Source: Alkaliflexus imshenetskii DSM 15055 | GTDB taxonomy: Bacteria; Bacteroidota; Bacteroidia; Bacteroidales; Marinilabiliaceae | Direction of reading: 5' to 3' | Assembly: GCF_000517065.1 (NCBI RefSeq) | Contig: NZ_KI912105.1 | Location: forward strand, 3,469,958-3,533,957 | Length of the DNA: 64,000 nt | Part shown: piece by piece, positions 27,615 to 36,426 of the stretch | Numbering within the stretch: the first letter of the stretch is position 1 | How the letters are laid out: each line of letters opens with the position of its first letter | The notes under the pieces: generated by a model | Seen by the model: the letters and a program-made list of their open reading frames with translations, nothing else | Databases searched by the model: none | Told to the model about the DNA's origin: nothing | Position numbers and translations under genes: made by a program

Positions 27615-28499
27615 ATGGATAAAAATAAAGTCATCGCCTTAATCAGCCTTTTAGATGATCCCAACGAGGAGATCTTTAGCACGGTTGAAGGCGAGTTATT
27701 AAAAGAGGAGGTCGACATTGTTCCGGAGCTGGAAAAAGCCTGGGAGTTGACCCTGGATTCCGCGTATCAGAAACGGATTGAAAATCTCATTCATACATTG
27801 CAATTCCGTGATGTAAAATCCAGACTTCGCGCCTGGCTGCAGTCACCAGACGATGATCTGCTCTTTGGTGCTTTCCTTGTGTCCAGATTTCAATATCCCG
27901 AACTGCGTTATGAAGACATCAATGACAAGATTAATCAGTTGCGTAAAGATGTCTGGCTTGAGCTGAATGATCATCTTACTGCTCTCGAAAAAGTGCGAAT
28001 CATCAATCACATCCTTTTTGATGTGCATGGCTTTTCGCGCAACAACAGCAACTTTATGTCGGCTCAGAATTCGTTTATCTGTGATGTGCTCGATACCCGA
28101 AAAGGAAATCCCATATCTTTATCAGTCATATATTCTGTAATAGCTCAGCGTCTTGGAATTCCTGTTTATGGTGTAAATCTGCCTAAGAATTTCATCCTGG
28201 CCTATCTCGATGATTCTGCAGAGTTCTCTTCAACCGATAAAGGTTCCGAGGTGCCTGTTCTCTTTTACATTAATCCCATCAATAAAGGAGCTGTTCTTGG
28301 TCGTAAAGAGATCGAGTTTTTTGTGCAGCAACAAAAATTGGAGCCAAAAGTCTCTTACTTTCTGCCATGCAGCAATAAAGACATCGTACAGCGTATGCTC
28401 AACAATATTCTGTATGCTTATGAAAGCACAGGCCAAACGTCCAAAGCCGATGAGGTACAGGAGCTGTTATCCTTGTTTGGCGACATTCCTAAGGCTTGA
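27615..28499 (+). CDS. SirB1-like transglutaminase-fold protein
   Basis: 294 residues. The N-terminal half is helical and TPR-like; from about residue 120 there is the SirB1/Transglut_core2 region: FDVHGFSRNNSNFMSAQNSF, then RKGNPISLSVIYSVIAQRLGI and GVNLPKNFILAY. The catalytic Cys of true transglutaminases is not apparent, as is usual for this group, so it is probably not an active enzyme. No signal peptide. Members are widely conserved and of unclear function. It is convergent with the metallo-hydrolase gene at 28506, with 6 bases between stops. Confidence 0.8.
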   Translation: MDKNKVIALISLLDDPNEEIFSTVEGELLKEEVDIVPELEKAWELTLDSAYQKRIENLIHTLQFRDVKSRLRAWLQSPDDDLLFGAFLVSRFQYPELRYEDINDKINQLRKDVWLELNDHLTALEKVRIINHILFDVHGFSRNNSNFMSAQNSFICDVLDTRKGNPISLSVIYSVIAQRLGIPVYGVNLPKNFILAYLDDSAEFSSTDKGSEVPVLFYINPINKGAVLGRKEIEFFVQQQKLEPKVSYFLPCSNKDIVQRMLNNILYAYESTGQTSKADEVQELLSLFGDIPKA

Positions 28500-28505
28500 T
28501 TTGAT

Positions 28506-29237
28506 TTAGAAGTTTCGGATGCGAACCTCGATCTCCTCTTCATATTCAAGAAGTTCTTCCAGCTCATCCAGGTTTGTCTGCCCAAAACGAAAGTGATAGG
28601 GATAGAGAACTCTGGGTTGTATCATCATGGCTGCATTGGCTACCATTTCAGGTGTCATGGTAAATGGTAGGTTCATCGGCAAAAAGGCCACATCAATGTT
28701 TTTTATCTGCTTCATTTCCGGTATATCCTCGGTATCTCCGGCCACATAAACTCTATACTCACCAAAGTTGATTATGTAACCGTTTCCTACACCTTTGGGA
28801 TGATACGGTTGTCCATCGTTACGCAGGTGTACGACATTGTATGCCGGCACTGATTCAATCAGGATACCAGCAATGTTAAGCGATTCGTTATTCGACAAAA
28901 CAAAACCTTCCTTCAGAATATTGTAGCATGTTGGTGTGAGCACAAATTTCGTGTCATCCTTTCGTATTAAGTTGATGGCAATCGTATCTAAATGATCCTG
29001 ATGCTCGTGCGTAATCAGTATCAAATCTGCCTTGGGTAGTTCACTGTAATCGGCTACACGACTGAAGGGATCCACGTGTATGTTCATTCCGTTATAGCTG
29101 AACATCAAACTGCCATGTCCTACAAACCATGTTTCCAAATCAAAACTTTCTGTCTCAAAGATGTCTTTGCTCACTTGTCCCATCGTGAGAACCGGAACAA
29201 GCACAATGCAGCAAACGAAAAGCATAAACCGTTTCAT
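28506..29237 (-). CDS. Exported metallo-beta-lactamase-fold hydrolase
   Basis: 243 residues with a signal peptide (about residues 1-20, MKRFMLFVCCIVLVPVLTMG). The metal site motif HxHxDH is present as H-E-H-Q-D-H in LILITHEHQDHLD. The GHGSLMFSYNGMNIHVDPFSR start and the VYVAGDTEDIPEM segment resemble UlaG/L-ascorbate-6-phosphate-lactonase-like hydrolases (COG2220), a group with many unassigned functions. Export makes a sugar phosphate substrate unlikely. The last His is in YPYHFRFG. It is divergent from the transglutaminase lipoprotein at 29416, and the 178-base gap is AT-rich. Confidence 0.87.
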   Translation of the reverse strand: MKRFMLFVCCIVLVPVLTMGQVSKDIFETESFDLETWFVGHGSLMFSYNGMNIHVDPFSRVADYSELPKADLILITHEHQDHLDTIAINLIRKDDTKFVLTPTCYNILKEGFVLSNNESLNIAGILIESVPAYNVVHLRNDGQPYHPKGVGNGYIINFGEYRVYVAGDTEDIPEMKQIKNIDVAFLPMNLPFTMTPEMVANAAMMIQPRVLYPYHFRFGQTNLDELEELLEYEEEIEVRIRNF

Positions 29238-29415
29238 ATTCTTATTTATTGATGAAAAACAAATTTAACCACAATGTTCTATCAATTCAAAATTTGTTTG
29301 ATGTGATTGTTTCATTACTCTTCACAACTAAAGGTGTGTTAAATTCAATAGATTAAGCTCGAAGTGCGAAAAAATAATATAACTTAGCAATCTTTATTGA
29401 AAATATAATATAAGT

Positions 29416-30615
29416 ATGACCAAATCATTTGCTTTAAAACTGTTACTGTTCGTTGCAATTGTTCTTGGCGGATGTCATCCAAAGAACAAGGGCATACCAG
29501 CTCATTATCTACCGATGCTTGAAGCGGCTTTTGTAAAGGCTGGTGCCAATGCCATTGAAATTGAGAGGGCTTTGTATGATAGTCCCTACGCGCAGCGCGA
29601 GGGCATGGCATTTATCATTTCGCACATGCCCGAACACGATCTTCAAACGCTCACGGCAGCGTTTCTTCTTGAGAATGCCCACTATGCTTACCATGCCCGG
29701 GAAGTGTTTCCCTGGGGGCGTGAATTGCCGGACTCGGTATTTTACAACGATGTGTTGCCATACGTGATTCTGAATGAGACCCGTGACAACTGGCGGAAGG
29801 ATTTTTTTGAGCGTTTTTCGCACTATCTGGAGGGCGTAACAACCATTCAGGCTGCCGTGGATACCATCAATAAGGTAATTCGGGATGAAGTGTTGGTCGA
29901 TTACAGTACCAAACGCGATAAGCCGGACCAAAGCCCGTATGAATCCATGCGCATCAATATGGCATCATGTTCCGGTTTGTCCATCTTACTTACCGATGCT
30001 TTTAGGGCGGTCGCTATCCCATCGCGGATAGCTGGCACACCAAACTGGCACGATATGCGTGGTAACCACAATTGGAATGAAGTCTGGATAGAAGGAGAGT
30101 GGTATTTCACCGAGTACTATTCCAGCGGGCTTAACCAGAGTTGGTTTCTGGCCGATGCCGGAAAAGCCGACCCAAACAATCCTGAAACATCAATTTTTGC
30201 CAGTTCGTGGAAAACTACCGGAAGGCATTTCCCTTTGGTCTGGGCTCGTAACAACCACTCGGTACCAGGCTTAAACGTAACGGAACGATATCTGGCCATT
30301 TATCAGGCCGATGAAGCCCTAAAGGCAAGCAATCTTAATAAGGTTGCCATCGAAGTGAGGATGTTTCGCAATGCCAATGCCAGAAGTGGCGATGAGCGCG
30401 TCAGGACAAGGGTTGAACTACTGCTGGGTAAGGATACCGTTGGTTTTGGCTATACCAGCGGACCAACTCAGGATATGAATGATGTGCTTACCTTTTATGT
30501 AGATCAAAATAGTGAGTTTACGCTGGCTTACAGTGATTTTGCAGGTGAACCGGTGCAACAGACCTTGAAATCAGGCGTTGATAAGATGCAGATGCAACTG
30601 AACTTTGAAAAGTGA
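29416..30615 (+). CDS. Transglutaminase-core lipoprotein
   Basis: 399 residues with a lipoprotein signal (MTKSFALKLLLFVAIVLGGC). The region about 150-240 is a transglutaminase core: the nucleophile Cys in NMASCSGLSILLTDAFRAV, the His in GNHNWNEVWIEG, and an acidic residue following in the EWYFTEYY region. A beta-rich C-terminal domain follows. An intact Cys-His pair suggests an active peptidase or protein-cross-linking enzyme at the cell envelope; the substrate is unknown. It ends 49 bases before a strong bidirectional hairpin. It is not homologous in context to the SirB1-like gene at 27615 and need not act with it. Confidence 0.82.
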   Translation: MTKSFALKLLLFVAIVLGGCHPKNKGIPAHYLPMLEAAFVKAGANAIEIERALYDSPYAQREGMAFIISHMPEHDLQTLTAAFLLENAHYAYHAREVFPWGRELPDSVFYNDVLPYVILNETRDNWRKDFFERFSHYLEGVTTIQAAVDTINKVIRDEVLVDYSTKRDKPDQSPYESMRINMASCSGLSILLTDAFRAVAIPSRIAGTPNWHDMRGNHNWNEVWIEGEWYFTEYYSSGLNQSWFLADAGKADPNNPETSIFASSWKTTGRHFPLVWARNNHSVPGLNVTERYLAIYQADEALKASNLNKVAIEVRMFRNANARSGDERVRTRVELLLGKDTVGFGYTSGPTQDMNDVLTFYVDQNSEFTLAYSDFAGEPVQQTLKSGVDKMQMQLNFEK

Positions 30616-30663
30616 TGCTGTTTTGCTAATCTCGTTTCATTGAATTTTGCCGATACAAATAAC

Positions 30664-30699
30664 AAAAAAACCGCTCTCCCTAAGGAAAGCGGTTTTTTT
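30664..30699. terminator. Bidirectional rho-independent terminator
   Basis: AAAAAAACCGCT (ending 30674) pairs with AGCGGTTTTTTT (30688-30699) around the loop CTCCCTAAGGAA. It separates the convergent genes ending at 30615 and 30722. Confidence 0.88.
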
Positions 30700-30721
30700 G
30701 TTACGTATTTATTTCGCCGGT

Positions 30722-31963
30722 TTACAAACTTGCGATTTTATCACTCTTGTATTTTCCGGCTTTTAATTTTTCAGATACTTCGGCAAAAGCGTTAATGGTG
30801 TACTGAACATCTTCCAGCGTGTGAACCGCTGTTGGAATAATGCGAAGCATAATTTGTCCTTTAGGAATTACCGGATATACTACGATAGAACAGAAAATGT
30901 TATAGTTCTCACGTAAATCCATTGTAAGGGTTGTGGCTTCGGGTACAGTACCGTCAAGAAACACTGGCGTTACCGGGCTTTCAGTTTTCCCAAGGTTAAA
31001 CCCTTTTTCGCGCAATCCTTTTTGAAGTGCGTTAACCACTGTCCAAAGGTTTTCCTTAAGTTCTGGTTTTGTGCGAAGAAGTTCAAGACGCTTGAGCGCT
31101 CCAATTACCAGAGGCATTGGCAACGACTTGGCAAAAATCTGTGAGCGCATGTTGTAACGAAGGTAGTTTATCACATCTTCGCGACCGGCCACAAAGCCGC
31201 CAATCAGAGCCATCGATTTGGCAAATGTTCCAAAGATAATGTCTACACCATCTTCAACACCAAAATGTTCAGCCACGCCTGCTCCGGTTTTACCCATTGT
31301 ACCAAAACCGTGTGCATCGTCAACCAGCAATCGGAATTGAAAATCTTTCTTGAGAGCTACAATTTCGTCAAGTTTCCCGAGGTCACCAGCCATTCCGAAT
31401 ACTCCTTCGGTGATAACGAGGATTCCACCGCCTTGTTTATCGGCAAGTGCAGTAGCTCTTTCAAGTTGTTTGCGCAGATTGTCGATGTTGTTATGTGGAA
31501 ACACATAACGTTTTCCCATGTGCAAACGTAATCCGTCTAGAATACAGGCATGAGATTCGGAGTCATAAACAATTACATCGTTACGGTTAACCAGCGTGTC
31601 GATGATAGAAACCATACCCTGATAGCCAAAATTAAGAAGATATGCATCTTCTTTTTTTACGAATTCGGCAAGTGCAGCTTCTAGTTCTTCGTGCTTGGAA
31701 GTGTGTCCCGACATCATTCTGGCTCCCATAGGATAGCCCAATCCATACTCTTTGGTGGCCTCTGCATCCACCTTACGCACTTCAGGGTGATTGGCCAGTC
31801 CCAGATAGTTATTCAAACTCCAGGTTAATACTTCTTTACCACGAAATTTCATTTTCGGGTGTATTTCCCCTTCAAGTTTGGGAAACATGAAATAACCATG
31901 AGCCTCTTTGCCATACTGGCCCAATGGACCCATGTTGGCACTTATCTTATTAAAAATATCCAC
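30722..31963 (-). CDS. PLP-dependent alpha-oxoamine synthase (SPT/KBL/BioF type)
   Basis: 413 residues. Fold-type I enzyme that condenses an amino acid with an acyl-CoA. Seen: SLNNYLGLANHPEV, AYLLNFGYQGMVS, the PLP-contacting Asp-His in LLVDDAHGFGTMG, and the Schiff-base lysine in IFGTFAKSMALIGGFVAG. BioF, 2-amino-3-ketobutyrate ligase and serine palmitoyltransferase share these motifs. A Bacteroidota-type N terminus (MDIFNKISANMGPLGQYGKE) is seen in copies often called serine palmitoyltransferase, which would start sphingolipid synthesis, but this cannot be settled here. No biotin genes are nearby. The minus strand has a TACCTTTG element at 31992-31999. Confidence 0.85.
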   Translation of the reverse strand: MDIFNKISANMGPLGQYGKEAHGYFMFPKLEGEIHPKMKFRGKEVLTWSLNNYLGLANHPEVRKVDAEATKEYGLGYPMGARMMSGHTSKHEELEAALAEFVKKEDAYLLNFGYQGMVSIIDTLVNRNDVIVYDSESHACILDGLRLHMGKRYVFPHNNIDNLRKQLERATALADKQGGGILVITEGVFGMAGDLGKLDEIVALKKDFQFRLLVDDAHGFGTMGKTGAGVAEHFGVEDGVDIIFGTFAKSMALIGGFVAGREDVINYLRYNMRSQIFAKSLPMPLVIGALKRLELLRTKPELKENLWTVVNALQKGLREKGFNLGKTESPVTPVFLDGTVPEATTLTMDLRENYNIFCSIVVYPVIPKGQIMLRIIPTAVHTLEDVQYTINAFAEVSEKLKAGKYKSDKIASL

Positions 31964-31991
31964 GTTAATAAGTTTTTAATTATTTCACGGG

Positions 31992-31999
31992 CAAAGGTA
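31992..31999 (-). promoter_or_regulatory. Promoter -7 element of the alpha-oxoamine synthase gene
   Basis: The minus strand reads TACCTTTG, 29 bases upstream of the start codon. No convincing -33 is seen. Confidence 0.45.
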
Positions 32000-32152
32000 A
32001 TCTTTTTTGAATATCCGTATCAGAAACCTCCATAAAATTATTGGTATTTATCTCTCATTTCGATTATGATTTTGCTGTAAGAGTTAAACAAAGTTGCATG
32101 TCCGACTTTAATGTTCAATTATACGGCACTTAAAAACCCCTAATTGTTGGGA

Positions 32153-32183
32153 TTGTAGGGACAGGCTTATGTCTTTATGTTTG
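32153..32183 (+). promoter_or_regulatory. Promoter of the TonB receptor gene
   Basis: TTG at 32153-32155, a 20-base spacer, then TATGTTTG at 32176-32183, matching the Bacteroidota -33/-7 pattern. The start is inferred near 32190, leaving a leader of about 100 bases that holds the hairpins at 32197-32242. Confidence 0.5.
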
Positions 32184-32196
32184 TAGTCTAAATTTT

Positions 32197-32242
32197 GGTA
32201 TGGTTTTATACCATTGACGGAGTTGACAAACTCCATTTTTTT
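32197..32242 (+). terminator. Terminator-like hairpin in the leader of the TonB receptor gene
   Basis: Two hairpins. The first is ATGGT (32200-32204) with ACCAT (32210-32214). The second is GGAGTT (32219-32224) with AACTCC (32229-32234), directly followed by A and seven T (32236-32242). It lies 49 bases before the start codon, downstream of the inferred promoter, and could be an attenuator. A terminator for an upstream minor transcript cannot be excluded. Confidence 0.55.
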
Positions 32243-32291
32243 AAAACTGAAATAAGCAATTAAGTGCCTAATTGGATAAAATCACAAAACT

Positions 32292-34766
32292 ATGAAACGT
32301 TTTTTTTGGTTTAGGAGAGTAAGCGGATTGTTCTTGTTGGCCGCATTTCTAATCTTCAATACCATATCAGTGTTTGGTATTACTGTTGGTGGCAGAGTGG
32401 TGAGCGAAGGTAACGCGGTGCCATACATAGCTGTGTATGTTAAGGGAACAGCCAATGGTACCACAACTGATGCAAATGGACAGTTTGTTCTGGCATTAAA
32501 TTCTGATACTGATATCACGCTTGGGATTCAAGGTTTGGGATATAAAACGGCTTATGTTGAGATTAGAAAGGACGAAAATCCCGGAAACTTGAGTATCAAT
32601 ATTGAGCCTGATAATCTGCTACTGGCTCAGGTTGTGGTTTCTGGCAGCAGGATTGGCATGTTGCGACACTTACCGGGATCCGTATCAATTGTAAATAGCG
32701 CACAATTGGCGCGTCAACAGCCAATGAGCGGAAATGAAGTTTTACGCAGCATCACCGGTATTCATGTGGTTGAGGAAGAGGGAGCCGGATTGCGTACCAA
32801 TATAGGCATAAGAGGTCTCGACCCCGACAAAAGCCGCTCTGTGCTGATGCTCGAAGATGGCATCCCGGTGGCGTTGGCGCCATACGGTGAGCCGGAGATG
32901 TATTTCACACCCAACATTGACCGCATGAGTGGTATAGAAGTGCTAAAAGGGAGTGGTTCTATTCTCTTTGGTCCTCAAACCATTGGCGGTGTAATTAACT
33001 ACCTTACTGCTGATGCACCCGCCGAGTCAAGTGGAAAACTTTCATTCAAAACGGGCGATTTTGGCTATAATAACAGCCAGATTTTTTACGGTAATACCAT
33101 TGGTAATACTGGCTTTACAATCAATTATACCCGAAAGCAGGCCGAAAATTTTGGCCCTACACAGTTTCTGCTACACGATTTTAATGCCAAGTTGCAAACC
33201 AACTTTTCGCCAATATCCCAATTAATGGTGAAATTGGGTGTGTATGATGAAAACTCAAATTCAACTTATGTTGGACTTACGCAACCCATGTATGACAGGG
33301 GCGACATGGACGATCTTCGCCTGGCTCCTGATGATGCACTCGACATTCGAAGGTATGCAATAAGTGCCAATCATAAGTATCTCTTATCAGAAGGATTGCA
33401 GTTGAGTACATCCGTTTTTGGATATACAACCACCCGTAACTGGAACCGTCAGGATTTTACATACAGTGCCACGGCATCTAACCTTACTGGAGTGGTTCAC
33501 GGAACGCCAGATGGTAATCAGGGGGCTATTTATCTGCGAAACACCACCGGCCAAAGAAACCGGCAGTTTGAAGTTGCAGGAGTAGAGCCGAGGGTAGAGT
33601 ATCGTTATCAGATTGGCGACCGTACGGCCAAGATGGATGCAGGTGTCAGATATTTGTATGAGCGTGCTTTTGAGCAACGAGTGAACGGAACAAAAGCAGG
33701 TGCTTTATCAGGCAACATTCAGGAGGATGAAATCAGAACAGGTTATGCATTGAGTGGTTACCTACAGAATAAATTTATGCTTAGCGAAAAATTGTCAGTT
33801 ACGGCAGGCATTCGCAGTGAAAGTATCTGGTATGAACGTGAAATTATGCGCATTAGCAACAGGGATACGCTGATTGTTGCCAAAACAGATGTTACTTCAT
33901 TGATTCCCGGAGCGGGCGTAAACTACAATATTTCGGACAGGGTTGGCGTTTTTGCGGGAATCCACCGAGGTTTTGCGCCTCCGCGCACCAAAGATGCCAT
34001 AAGCAACAGTGGCGAAGATTTACAGCTTGAGGCAGAAAAAAGTTGGAACAGTGAGTTGGGACTGCGTTCAAACATTGGCAGTCTTGAGATTGAGATGACT
34101 GCTTTTCACATGGACTTCTCAAATCAGGTGATACCTGTATCCGAATCGTCAGGAGGAGCTGGTAGCGGTTATATTAATGGTGGACGTACCCTGCATTACG
34201 GCTTAGAATCATCACTCCGATTGGGTTTCAATGATGTTTTACCAGCCAATTGGTTGGGGCATTTATACGTTGGAGGAACCTATGTGCATTCTGAGTTTTC
34301 GAGTGACAGGTTTGTGTTGCAAAAAACTGCCATTACGCCGGGTCTTGAGAATGTATATTTAAACGTTAAAGGCAATAAAACACCTTATGCGCCTGAGCTT
34401 ACGCTAACCGGCGGCATTCAGGTGGAGGTGCCTGCGGGTGTTGGTTTAAGCATAACCGGCAATTACATTGGCAGCCAATACACCGATGTGCTCAACACCG
34501 AAAATGTTTACGATTGGATTGCTACAGATGCAGCCGATTCTGACTATCGTTATGCCCAGGCCAATACCAACGGGCGAATTGGTAAACTGGATGCCTATTT
34601 TATCACCAACTTAAACGCCTGGTACAACCATACAGCGTCGGGGCTCGGATTTAGTTTTACCATCAAAAATATTACCAATGAGCGATATATTGTAACTCGC
34701 AGACCACAAGGAATAAGAGCCGGTTTGCCACGCTTTATATCTGCCGGAATCACATATAATTTTTAG
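32292..34766 (+). CDS. TonB-dependent outer-membrane receptor, FecA-like
   Basis: 824 residues. Signal peptide at about 1-30, then a carboxypeptidase-like beta-sandwich (about 31-105, GGRVVSEGNAVPYIAVYVKG). The plug domain follows (about 110-240: VSGSRIGMLRHLPGSVSIV, then GLDPDKSRSVLMLEDGIPVALAPYG and GSGSILFGPQTIGGVINYL). A 22-strand barrel ends with the terminal Phe of ITYNF, as outer-membrane barrels do. FecA-like receptors import iron chelates; here the ligand is unknown. No partner lipoprotein (SusD type) follows, so it is not a typical glycan-uptake pair. It has a leader with a terminator-like hairpin and its own terminator at 34788-34824. Confidence 0.92.
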   Translation: MKRFFWFRRVSGLFLLAAFLIFNTISVFGITVGGRVVSEGNAVPYIAVYVKGTANGTTTDANGQFVLALNSDTDITLGIQGLGYKTAYVEIRKDENPGNLSINIEPDNLLLAQVVVSGSRIGMLRHLPGSVSIVNSAQLARQQPMSGNEVLRSITGIHVVEEEGAGLRTNIGIRGLDPDKSRSVLMLEDGIPVALAPYGEPEMYFTPNIDRMSGIEVLKGSGSILFGPQTIGGVINYLTADAPAESSGKLSFKTGDFGYNNSQIFYGNTIGNTGFTINYTRKQAENFGPTQFLLHDFNAKLQTNFSPISQLMVKLGVYDENSNSTYVGLTQPMYDRGDMDDLRLAPDDALDIRRYAISANHKYLLSEGLQLSTSVFGYTTTRNWNRQDFTYSATASNLTGVVHGTPDGNQGAIYLRNTTGQRNRQFEVAGVEPRVEYRYQIGDRTAKMDAGVRYLYERAFEQRVNGTKAGALSGNIQEDEIRTGYALSGYLQNKFMLSEKLSVTAGIRSESIWYEREIMRISNRDTLIVAKTDVTSLIPGAGVNYNISDRVGVFAGIHRGFAPPRTKDAISNSGEDLQLEAEKSWNSELGLRSNIGSLEIEMTAFHMDFSNQVIPVSESSGGAGSGYINGGRTLHYGLESSLRLGFNDVLPANWLGHLYVGGTYVHSEFSSDRFVLQKTAITPGLENVYLNVKGNKTPYAPELTLTGGIQVEVPAGVGLSITGNYIGSQYTDVLNTENVYDWIATDAADSDYRYAQANTNGRIGKLDAYFITNLNAWYNHTASGLGFSFTIKNITNERYIVTRRPQGIRAGLPRFISAGITYNF

Positions 34767-34787
34767 AAGAACTCTACTTGAATTGTA

Positions 34788-34824
34788 AAAGGCCGTTTCT
34801 CCCATCAAAGGGAGGACGGCCTTT
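34788..34824 (+). terminator. Rho-independent terminator of the TonB receptor gene
   Basis: Stem of about 15 bp: AAAGGCCGTTTCTCCC (34788-34803) with GGGAGGACGGCCTTT (34810-34824), one bulged base. Confidence 0.85.
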
Positions 34825-35009
34825 GTACGTTATTTTTTGTTGTTATGGAAATGGGGATTGTGGTCTGATTTTTGTTTATGCCAGAAAGTGTTTTTGCCTG
34901 AGATCTTGTTTCTGCATCACTTTGTATCAGCAGATGTTTAAAATTAAGCCCACTGCTAAGTATTGCTAAAAATATCGTTTTAACTATTAGTGAATTGAAA
35001 TGAAAACTA

Positions 35010-35017
35010 TATCTTTG
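35010..35017 (+). promoter_or_regulatory. Promoter -7 element TATCTTTG of bamD
   Basis: Matches TAnnTTTG, 65 bases before the bamD start codon. No clear -33. Confidence 0.45.
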
Positions 35018-35082
35018 CAGGATGTTTCCGGGCAAAACATTGTTTGTGTTTTGTTTATATAAGTAATAATAAAGACCTTCAA

Positions 35083-35883
35083 ATGAGGAAATTATTCTTT
35101 TTTGTTTTTATGATGCTCATGGTTCTGACCTCCTGCAGCGAATATCAAAAATTGCTGAAAAGCAACGATTATGACCTGAAGTACCAGAAGGCAATGGAGT
35201 ATTATGAAAAAGGAGACAACATGCGTGCCTCTACGCTTTTTGGTGAATTGATAGGAATTTACAGAGGTACTGAGCGTTCGGAAACGGCTCATTTTATTTA
35301 TGCTCAGTGTCTTTACAATATGCGTGATTATTTGATGGCTGATCACTATTTCCGCATGTTTGTGCAGAACTATCCTACCAGTGAACGAGCCGAAGACGCC
35401 CAGTTTATGGCTGCCTATTGTAACTACAAAATGTCGCCCAACCCCAGGCTGGATCAAACATACACATACAATGCCCTCGATGGGTTTCAGCTGTTTATCA
35501 ATCTGTACCCAAACAGCGAACGTGCATCCGAAGCTACCGTGTTGATGGATGAATTGCGTAATAAGCTGGTATTTAAAGCATATTTAAATGCAAAACTATA
35601 TTACCACCTTGGAACCTACATGGGCAACAACTATCAGTCTGCAGTGATTGCCGCGCGTAACACATTGGATGAGTTTCCCGATACCAAATATCGTGAGGAG
35701 TTGTCATTCCTGATTCTTGATGCCAAATTTATTCAGGCAGTTAACAGTATCGAAGAGCGAATGGAAGAGCGGTTGCGCGATACCATAGACGAGTATTATT
35801 CTTTTGTCAATGAGTTTCCTCAAAGCCAGTACCTGCGTAGAGCAAACCGGATTTTTGAAGAGACTAACGCAATGCTTAGATAG
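35083..35883 (+). CDS. bamD: Outer-membrane assembly lipoprotein BamD
   Basis: About 266 residues from the ATG at 35083, which gives a lipoprotein signal MRKLFFFVFMMLMVLTSC. The mature part is built of TPR-like helices (SNDYDLKYQKAMEYYEKGD, then GTERSETAHFIYAQCLYNMRDYL and YPTSERAEDAQFMAAY). BamD is an essential component of the Bam complex that inserts beta barrels into the outer membrane. It is first in the order bamD-rpoZ-coaBC-DUF4835-recN, which is conserved in Bacteroidota and supports the assignment. Confidence 0.93.
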   Translation: MRKLFFFVFMMLMVLTSCSEYQKLLKSNDYDLKYQKAMEYYEKGDNMRASTLFGELIGIYRGTERSETAHFIYAQCLYNMRDYLMADHYFRMFVQNYPTSERAEDAQFMAAYCNYKMSPNPRLDQTYTYNALDGFQLFINLYPNSERASEATVLMDELRNKLVFKAYLNAKLYYHLGTYMGNNYQSAVIAARNTLDEFPDTKYREELSFLILDAKFIQAVNSIEERMEERLRDTIDEYYSFVNEFPQSQYLRRANRIFEETNAMLR

Positions 35884-35918
35884 ATTTAGTAAAGTACGAT
35901 TTTATTTATATTGTAACT

Positions 35919-36251
35919 ATGGACTTCAAAAAATCAAAGGCGCCGGTTAATACCATAACCTGGGACACCGCCAAACTTGCCGAGCCTACCGGAAATGTTT
36001 ACGAATCGGTAATGATAGTGGCAAAAAGAGCCAATCAGATTTCTGTAGAAATGAAAGAGGAACTTAACAGGAAACTGCAAGAGTTTGCTTCTTATACAGA
36101 CAATCTGGAAGAGGTGTTTGAGAATCGTGAGCAAATTGAGATTTCACGTTTTTATGAGCGTCTTCCTAAGGCTACAGCATTGGCTGTTACTGAGTTTATG
36201 GTGGAGGATAATGTGTACCACCGAAATCCTTCGAGAGACGAGAAAATTTAA
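35919..36251 (+). CDS. rpoZ: RNA polymerase omega subunit (Bacteroidota type)
   Basis: 110 residues. The N-terminal part MDFKKSKAPVNTITWD matches the Bacteroidota omega/Rpb6 family, with VYESVMIVAKRANQIS equivalent to the conserved omega helix around the interaction with the beta-prime subunit. The extension EFASYTDNLEEVFENREQIEISRFYERLPK is usual in this phylum. It lies 35 bases downstream of bamD. A terminator-like hairpin at 36351-36387 separates it from coaBC. Confidence 0.9.
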   Translation: MDFKKSKAPVNTITWDTAKLAEPTGNVYESVMIVAKRANQISVEMKEELNRKLQEFASYTDNLEEVFENREQIEISRFYERLPKATALAVTEFMVEDNVYHRNPSRDEKI

Positions 36252-36350
36252 TGCCACAAGCAACAAGTGTTTGCGGTTAACCTGATTGTTTTAATCAGAT
36301 AGATTTGTCGAAACAAGCTCATCTGCTGGCTGTCAGGCCAAAATTTTAGA

Positions 36351-36387
36351 AAGATAAAAGAGATGTATTGTTTCTTTTATCTTTTTT
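36351..36387 (+). terminator. Terminator-like hairpin between rpoZ and coaBC
   Basis: Perfect AT-rich 11-bp stem AAGATAAAAGA (36351-36361) with TCTTTTATCTT (36373-36383), followed by TTTTAT. It probably ends or attenuates the bamD-rpoZ transcript. Confidence 0.6.
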
Positions 36388-36426
36388 TATTGATATCTGC
36401 CGTTGTTTGTTCTAGAACCAAATGCC

